DNA of 64,000 nucleotides from Zeimonas sp032027205 (GTDB taxonomy: Bacteria; Pseudomonadota; Gammaproteobacteria; Burkholderiales; Burkholderiaceae_E), in the NCBI GenBank assembly GCA_032027205.1, contig JAVSMN010000001.1:868001-932000 (forward strand). The letters are read 5' to 3'. The notes under the pieces are model-generated. The model saw nothing but the letters and a program-made list of their open reading frames with translations. It ran no database searches and was not told where the DNA came from. A program made the position numbers and the translations under genes. Shown in pieces: positions 60,554-64,000 of the stretch (positions are counted from its first letter, which is position 1; each line of letters begins with the position of its first letter).

Positions 60554-60581
60554 GGCCGCGGCGAGCGGTGCCCGCAAGGGA

Positions 60582-61094
60582 TCACAACGCCTCGTCGTCC
60601 TCGTCTTCGTCGAGCAGTCCCTCGTCCTCGAGCTTCTCGTCGTCGGTCGCGCGCCGATTCCCGATTGCATCGTCGTCGCCGATCGCATCGGCATCGGCCA
60701 GTGCGCCCGAGTTGCGAAACCGCTCGACGTCTTCGCGGGGGTCGGCCGTGCCGGGATCGAAATCGGCCGGGATGATCCGATCGACGCCGATGTCGCGGTC
60801 GGTCTCGGCCGGGTCGCGGCCGGCACTCGCGCGCTCACCCGTGCCTCCCGAGTCGCTGTCGCTCGACAGGTTTCCGTCGCCCACGTCCGGTCCTGCGGTA
60901 TTCGTTCCCGCCGAGCCCGGATCCTCGTTCGTTCCGCGGCGCAGCCCGATGTTCGGGGCGTCGCTCAATCCGGGCGCGCCGGCGATGTCGCTACCCGAGT
61001 CGGATGTGTCGCTCGGTCCGAGCGAACCCACCCCGTGGCCCTTGCCGGTCTTGCCCGGTTCCTCGCCGGTGTAGTCGAGTGTGCTGTCGGCCAT
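60582..61094 (-). CDS. Small acidic, disordered protein of unknown function
   Basis: This 170-residue protein is dominated by Asp, Gly, Ser, Glu and Ala with almost no hydrophobic core. It includes LGPSDTSDSGSDIAGAPG near residue 25, SSDSDSGGTGERASAGRD near 80, and ends in LLDEDEDDEAL. It has no signal peptide or membrane segment. I recall similar Asp/Ser-rich GTGERA-containing proteins in Burkholderiales and Xanthomonads, but no function. ATG 61094 is preceded by a good GGAG site, which supports real translation. It is convergent with the permease gene. Confidence 0.72.
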   Translation of the reverse strand: MADSTLDYTGEEPGKTGKGHGVGSLGPSDTSDSGSDIAGAPGLSDAPNIGLRRGTNEDPGSAGTNTAGPDVGDGNLSSDSDSGGTGERASAGRDPAETDRDIGVDRIIPADFDPGTADPREDVERFRNSGALADADAIGDDDAIGNRRATDDEKLEDEGLLDEDEDDEAL

Positions 61095-61173
61095 GGTGCG
61101 TCTCCTTCATTGAAACAGACGTGCAGCAAGCACCGTGCCGCGCTGGCACGCAGCGGTGCACACCCCGGCTCGG

Positions 61174-62530
61174 TCAACCGGCCGGCAACGCGTAGGCGAT
61201 AACCGAATCGCCGGCCTTCGTGCCGAGAGATCCATGACCTCCTGCCACGACCACCAGGTACTGCCGGCCATCCTTGCCCAGGTAGGTCATCGGCGTAGCC
61301 TGGCCCCCCGCGGGTAACCGGGCGCGCCACAACTGCTCGCCGGTGGCGACGTCGTAGCCGCGCACGTAGTAGTCGAGCGTGCCCGACAGGAAGGCAACGC
61401 CCGAAGCGGTGACGATCGGACCGCCCAGGTCGGGCACGCCCATGCGAAACGGCAGCGGGATCGGTGCTCGATCGCGCACGGTGCCGTTCTTGCGCCGCCA
61501 GACGACCTCTGCGCTGCGCAGGTCGGCCGCCGCAACGTAGCCCCAGGGCGGGCGCTGGCAGGGAAGTCCCAGGATGGAAGTGAACGGTTCGAGCTTGACC
61601 GCGAACGGGGCGCCGAAATTCTCGTTCAGCGCCGGCAGGTTCCCCTCGGGGGCGCGCCCGCCGGCCTGGACGTAGAGCTTGTGGTCGTTTTCCCGCGGCA
61701 CGAGCCTGGAGACGAACGCGAGGTAGGCCGGCGTCGCGAACATGAGCTCGTGAACCGGATCAACCGCGACGCCACCCCAGTTGAAGACGCCGAAATTTCC
61801 CGGGTAGACCAGCGTTCCCTGCTTGGACGGCGGCGTGAAGCGGCCGTCGTAGCGCATCTGGTGGAACGCGATGCGGCAGCCGAGCTGGTCGAACATCGTC
61901 GCGCCCCACATGTCGCGCCCCTCGAGCGGCTTCGGCGCAAACGACAGCGCGGACGACGGCTGCGTCGCCGCGGTGTGGTCGTCGAGCGCCGCTCCCTGCG
62001 GCGCGGGCTTCTCGGTCACGGGGAGCAAGGACTTGCCGCTGCGCCGATCGAGCACGTAGACATCACCCTGCTTGGTCGGCTGCACCAACGCGGGAACCGT
62101 CTTGCCGCCGATGTTCAGGTCGACCAGGCTGGGCTGCGCCGGGACGTCGTAGTCTCGTGCGTCGACACGTTGTCGAGCACCGTGCCCCCGACCACGATCA
62201 ATCCGCGCGAGACGGCCACCGGCGAGGTCGAGTAATAGCCGCCAGGATTCACGTTCGGCATGTTCGCCCACAGGTCGATCTGTCCGCTGCCGTCGCCGAA
62301 GTACTCGCAGACGGAACCGGTGGCGGGGTCAAGCGCGATGATCCTGCCGTCGGCCGTCGGCATGAAGAGCTTCGCGCCGCAGCGTTCAACCGTAGGGCCG
62401 TCGGCGGCAGCAATCGGCAGATCGGCCTTCGATGAGCGGCGAACCGCCTGGCTGCCGCGCGCGATGACATCGGTCCGGGCCGTGCCGTCATCGTAGGAAA
62501 GGCCGCGGCAGGTCAGGTGCTGCAGCGCGA
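61174..62530 (-). pseudogene. gcd: Remnant of PQQ-dependent membrane glucose dehydrogenase
   Basis: Two adjacent frames together match the C-terminal half of Gcd. The first (about 62530-62155) has LQHLTCRGLSYDD, LFMPTADGRIIALDPATG and PGGYYSTSP up to GTVLDNVSTHE. The second (about 62154-61174) starts at DYDVPAQPSLVDLNIGGK and runs through GADMWGATMFDQL-like and PAGGQATPMTYLGKDGRQYLVVVAGGHGSLGTK to a normal stop. Between them roughly 100 residues of the family are missing and the frame shifts, so this is an internal deletion. The membrane anchor and the first PQQ-propeller blades are also gone. Gcd oxidises glucose to gluconolactone in the periplasm; this copy cannot. Confidence 0.87.
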
Positions 62531-62678
62531 GCGCATCTCGAATCCGCTCGGATCGCTTGACACTCGCTCGCGCCGGGCATAGCTTCGACGCCCCAGGTCC
62601 GAGCGGATTTACGCCTTGGGCGCCCCGGCACCGGTTGCCCGCCTCGCGAAGCTCGCGGTTCCCGAACCGAGCCGCGCG

Positions 62679-64000
62679 GTGGCCCGTCCGCGACTGTTCG
62701 AACGCCTCGACGACGCCCGTCGCCGAGGCAACGTCGTCTGGGTGGCAGCGCCGGCCGGTTCGGGCAAGACGACGCTGCTGGCGAGCTATCTGCGCGCGCG
62801 CCGCGTCCACGCCGCCTGGTATCGCGCAGACGCCACCGACGACGACGTCGCGTCGTTCTTCCTGCATCTCGGGCAGATCGTCACCGACTCCGCGGCGCTG
62901 CCCGGCTTCAGCGCCGAATTCCTGGCCGGCCTAGGTGCGTTCGCCCGCCACTGGTCGCGCCGCTTCTTCGCGCTCGCGCCGAAGCTGCAGGCACTGGTGC
63001 TCGACGACCTTCACGAAATCGCCGCCGACTCGCCGGTGCACGTCGCGCTGCGCGAGATGATCGCCGAGACCCCACGCGGCGTCGTGCTCATCGTCGCGAG
63101 CCGGCGCGAGCCGCCGCCGTTGCTCACCCGGCTGCGCACGCTCGACACCTTCACGATGCTCGATCGCGACGCGCTGCGCCTGACCGAGGACGAGGCAGTC
63201 GCGGTCGGCCGCGAGCGGCTCGCCGACGAAGCGCCGGACGACACGATGCTGCGCGAGCTGCATCGGCGCACGCACGGGTGGCTCGCCGGACTCGTACTGA
63301 TGCTCGAAAGCCGGGCGGTGCCGCTCGGCGACGCCGATGCGTCCGGCGATCCGCTGGTCTTCGACTACTTCGCCGGCGAACTGCTGTCGCATTGCGACGC
63401 GCGGCTGCAGCGCTTCCTCCTCCTCGCGGCGCTGCTGCCCCAGTTGACGCCGCAGGCCGCTGCGTCGATCACCGGGATGGACGATGCAACGCAGGTGCTG
63501 GCCGACCTGGACCGACGCAACTTCTTCGTGATGCGACACCGCACGCCCGGCGGCGCCGGTTCGTACGGATTCCATCCGCTGTTTCGCCAGTTCCTGCTTC
63601 ACGAGGGGTGCAGGCGGCTTTCCCGCAACGAGCTGCGCACGGCCAAGCGCAAGGCCGCGTCACTGCTGGCCGACGACGGCGACGTGGCCGGCAGCATCGC
63701 GCTGCTGCGCCAGACGGACGACTGGTCGCAGGTCGTCTCGATGGTGCTGCGACACGCGCCCGAACTCGTGCGCCGCGGCCGCTTCCGGACGCTGGCCGAC
63801 TGGATCGAGGAGGTCCCGCCCGCGCATCGCGCGGACATGCCCTGGCTCGACTACTTCCTCGGCACCTGCCGCCTTCCCTTCGACCCGATGCAGGCGCGCG
63901 AAATCCTCGCGCGCGCATATCGAGGCATGAGCGACAGGGGGAATGCCGTCGGCGCCTACGTCGCGTGGGCAGGCATCGTCGACACCTTCATCTACGCGTG
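62679..64000 (+). CDS. MalT-like large LuxR-family ATP-binding regulator, partial at window end and possibly 5'-truncated
   Basis: The frame runs off the window. It shows ARPRLFERLDDARRRGNVVWVAAPAGSGKTTLLASYL (P-loop near the start), VLDDLHEIAAD (Walker B) and VLIVASRREPPPLLTRLR. GFHPLFRQFLLHE, then PWLDYFLGTCRLPFDPMQAREILARAYRGM, fit MalT/LAL-type STAND regulators. These are activated by ligand plus ATP and usually carry a C-terminal DNA-binding domain, here out of view. The homologous N-terminus appears to begin about 12 residues upstream of the first possible start (GTG 62679), and no ATG, GTG or TTG occurs between an in-frame stop near 62557 and that GTG. Start and integrity are doubtful. 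Confidence 0.75.
   Translation, partial: MARPRLFERLDDARRRGNVVWVAAPAGSGKTTLLASYLRARRVHAAWYRADATDDDVASFFLHLGQIVTDSAALPGFSAEFLAGLGAFARHWSRRFFALAPKLQALVLDDLHEIAADSPVHVALREMIAETPRGVVLIVASRREPPPLLTRLRTLDTFTMLDRDALRLTEDEAVAVGRERLADEAPDDTMLRELHRRTHGWLAGLVLMLESRAVPLGDADASGDPLVFDYFAGELLSHCDARLQRFLLLAALLPQLTPQAAASITGMDDATQVLADLDRRNFFVMRHRTPGGAGSYGFHPLFRQFLLHEGCRRLSRNELRTAKRKAASLLADDGDVAGSIALLRQTDDWSQVVSMVLRHAPELVRRGRFRTLADWIEEVPPAHRADMPWLDYFLGTCRLPFDPMQAREILARAYRGMSDRGNAVGAYVAWAGIVDTFIYA

Overview
The window is a gene-dense, very GC-rich stretch of a bacterial chromosome. The strongest taxonomic signal is the block yebC-purD-hemF-nadD-rsfS-rlmH-maf-rng (13.9-20.8 kb), an order I associate with Betaproteobacteria, especially Burkholderiales. 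The lipid A exporter, heptosyltransferases and O-antigen ligase confirm an LPS-bearing Gram-negative cell. Five ambiguous bases, all inside one transporter operon, indicate draft or population-consensus data. No rRNA, tRNA, CRISPR array, insertion sequence or prophage was seen, and no gene-free stretch exceeds about 300 bases.

Layout. 0-6.1 kb (minus): a surface-glycan run (two GT9 heptosyltransferases, an O-antigen ligase, a polysialyltransferase-like protein), continued upstream by the tRNA-modifying enzyme tcdA and a quinone oxidoreductase. 6.2-12.2 kb (plus): a sugar-acid module with a TRAP transporter (dctQMP), KDPG aldolase, an RraA-fold protein, a KDG kinase and a GntR/FCD regulator, headed by an AT-rich palindrome that may be its operator. 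12.2-20.8 kb: HerA-like ATPase (minus), then the housekeeping block. 20.9-30.3 kb (minus): dinB, a sulfatase-fold membrane protein, a DUF4870-type protein, an AhpD-fold protein, msbA and dnaE, the last two coupled by a TTGA overlap. 30.3-34.0 kb (plus, with pirin on minus): EamA transporter, alpha/beta hydrolase, gluQ.

33.9-39.8 kb (minus) is a four-gene signalling operon: membrane hybrid histidine kinase with three receiver domains, cheR, cheB and a REC-histidine kinase. 39.8-48.8 kb holds rhlE, a lipoprotein, prfC, a zinc metallopeptidase, a BON-domain protein, a three-domain ligD and an FTR1-type iron permease. 48.9-53.6 kb (minus) is an HAD-pgm-xfp operon (phosphoglucomutase and phosphoketolase), with a NarX/NarL-type two-component pair just upstream (53.8-55.6 kb). 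55.7-60.6 kb (plus) is an AhpD-fold protein overlapping a TAT-exported ABC-importer operon.

The right end is decaying: a small acidic disordered protein, a PQQ glucose dehydrogenase (gcd) remnant that has lost its 5' half and carries an internal out-of-frame deletion, and a divergent MalT-like regulator with no ordinary start codon at its expected N-terminus. One deletion could have removed both 5' ends.

In metabolism, the TRAP/KDG genes should deliver pyruvate and glyceraldehyde 3-phosphate from an imported sugar acid, while the phosphoketolase operon links glucose phosphates to acetyl phosphate. Several operons end in 4-base overlaps (ATGA, GTGA, TTGA), which implies translational coupling.
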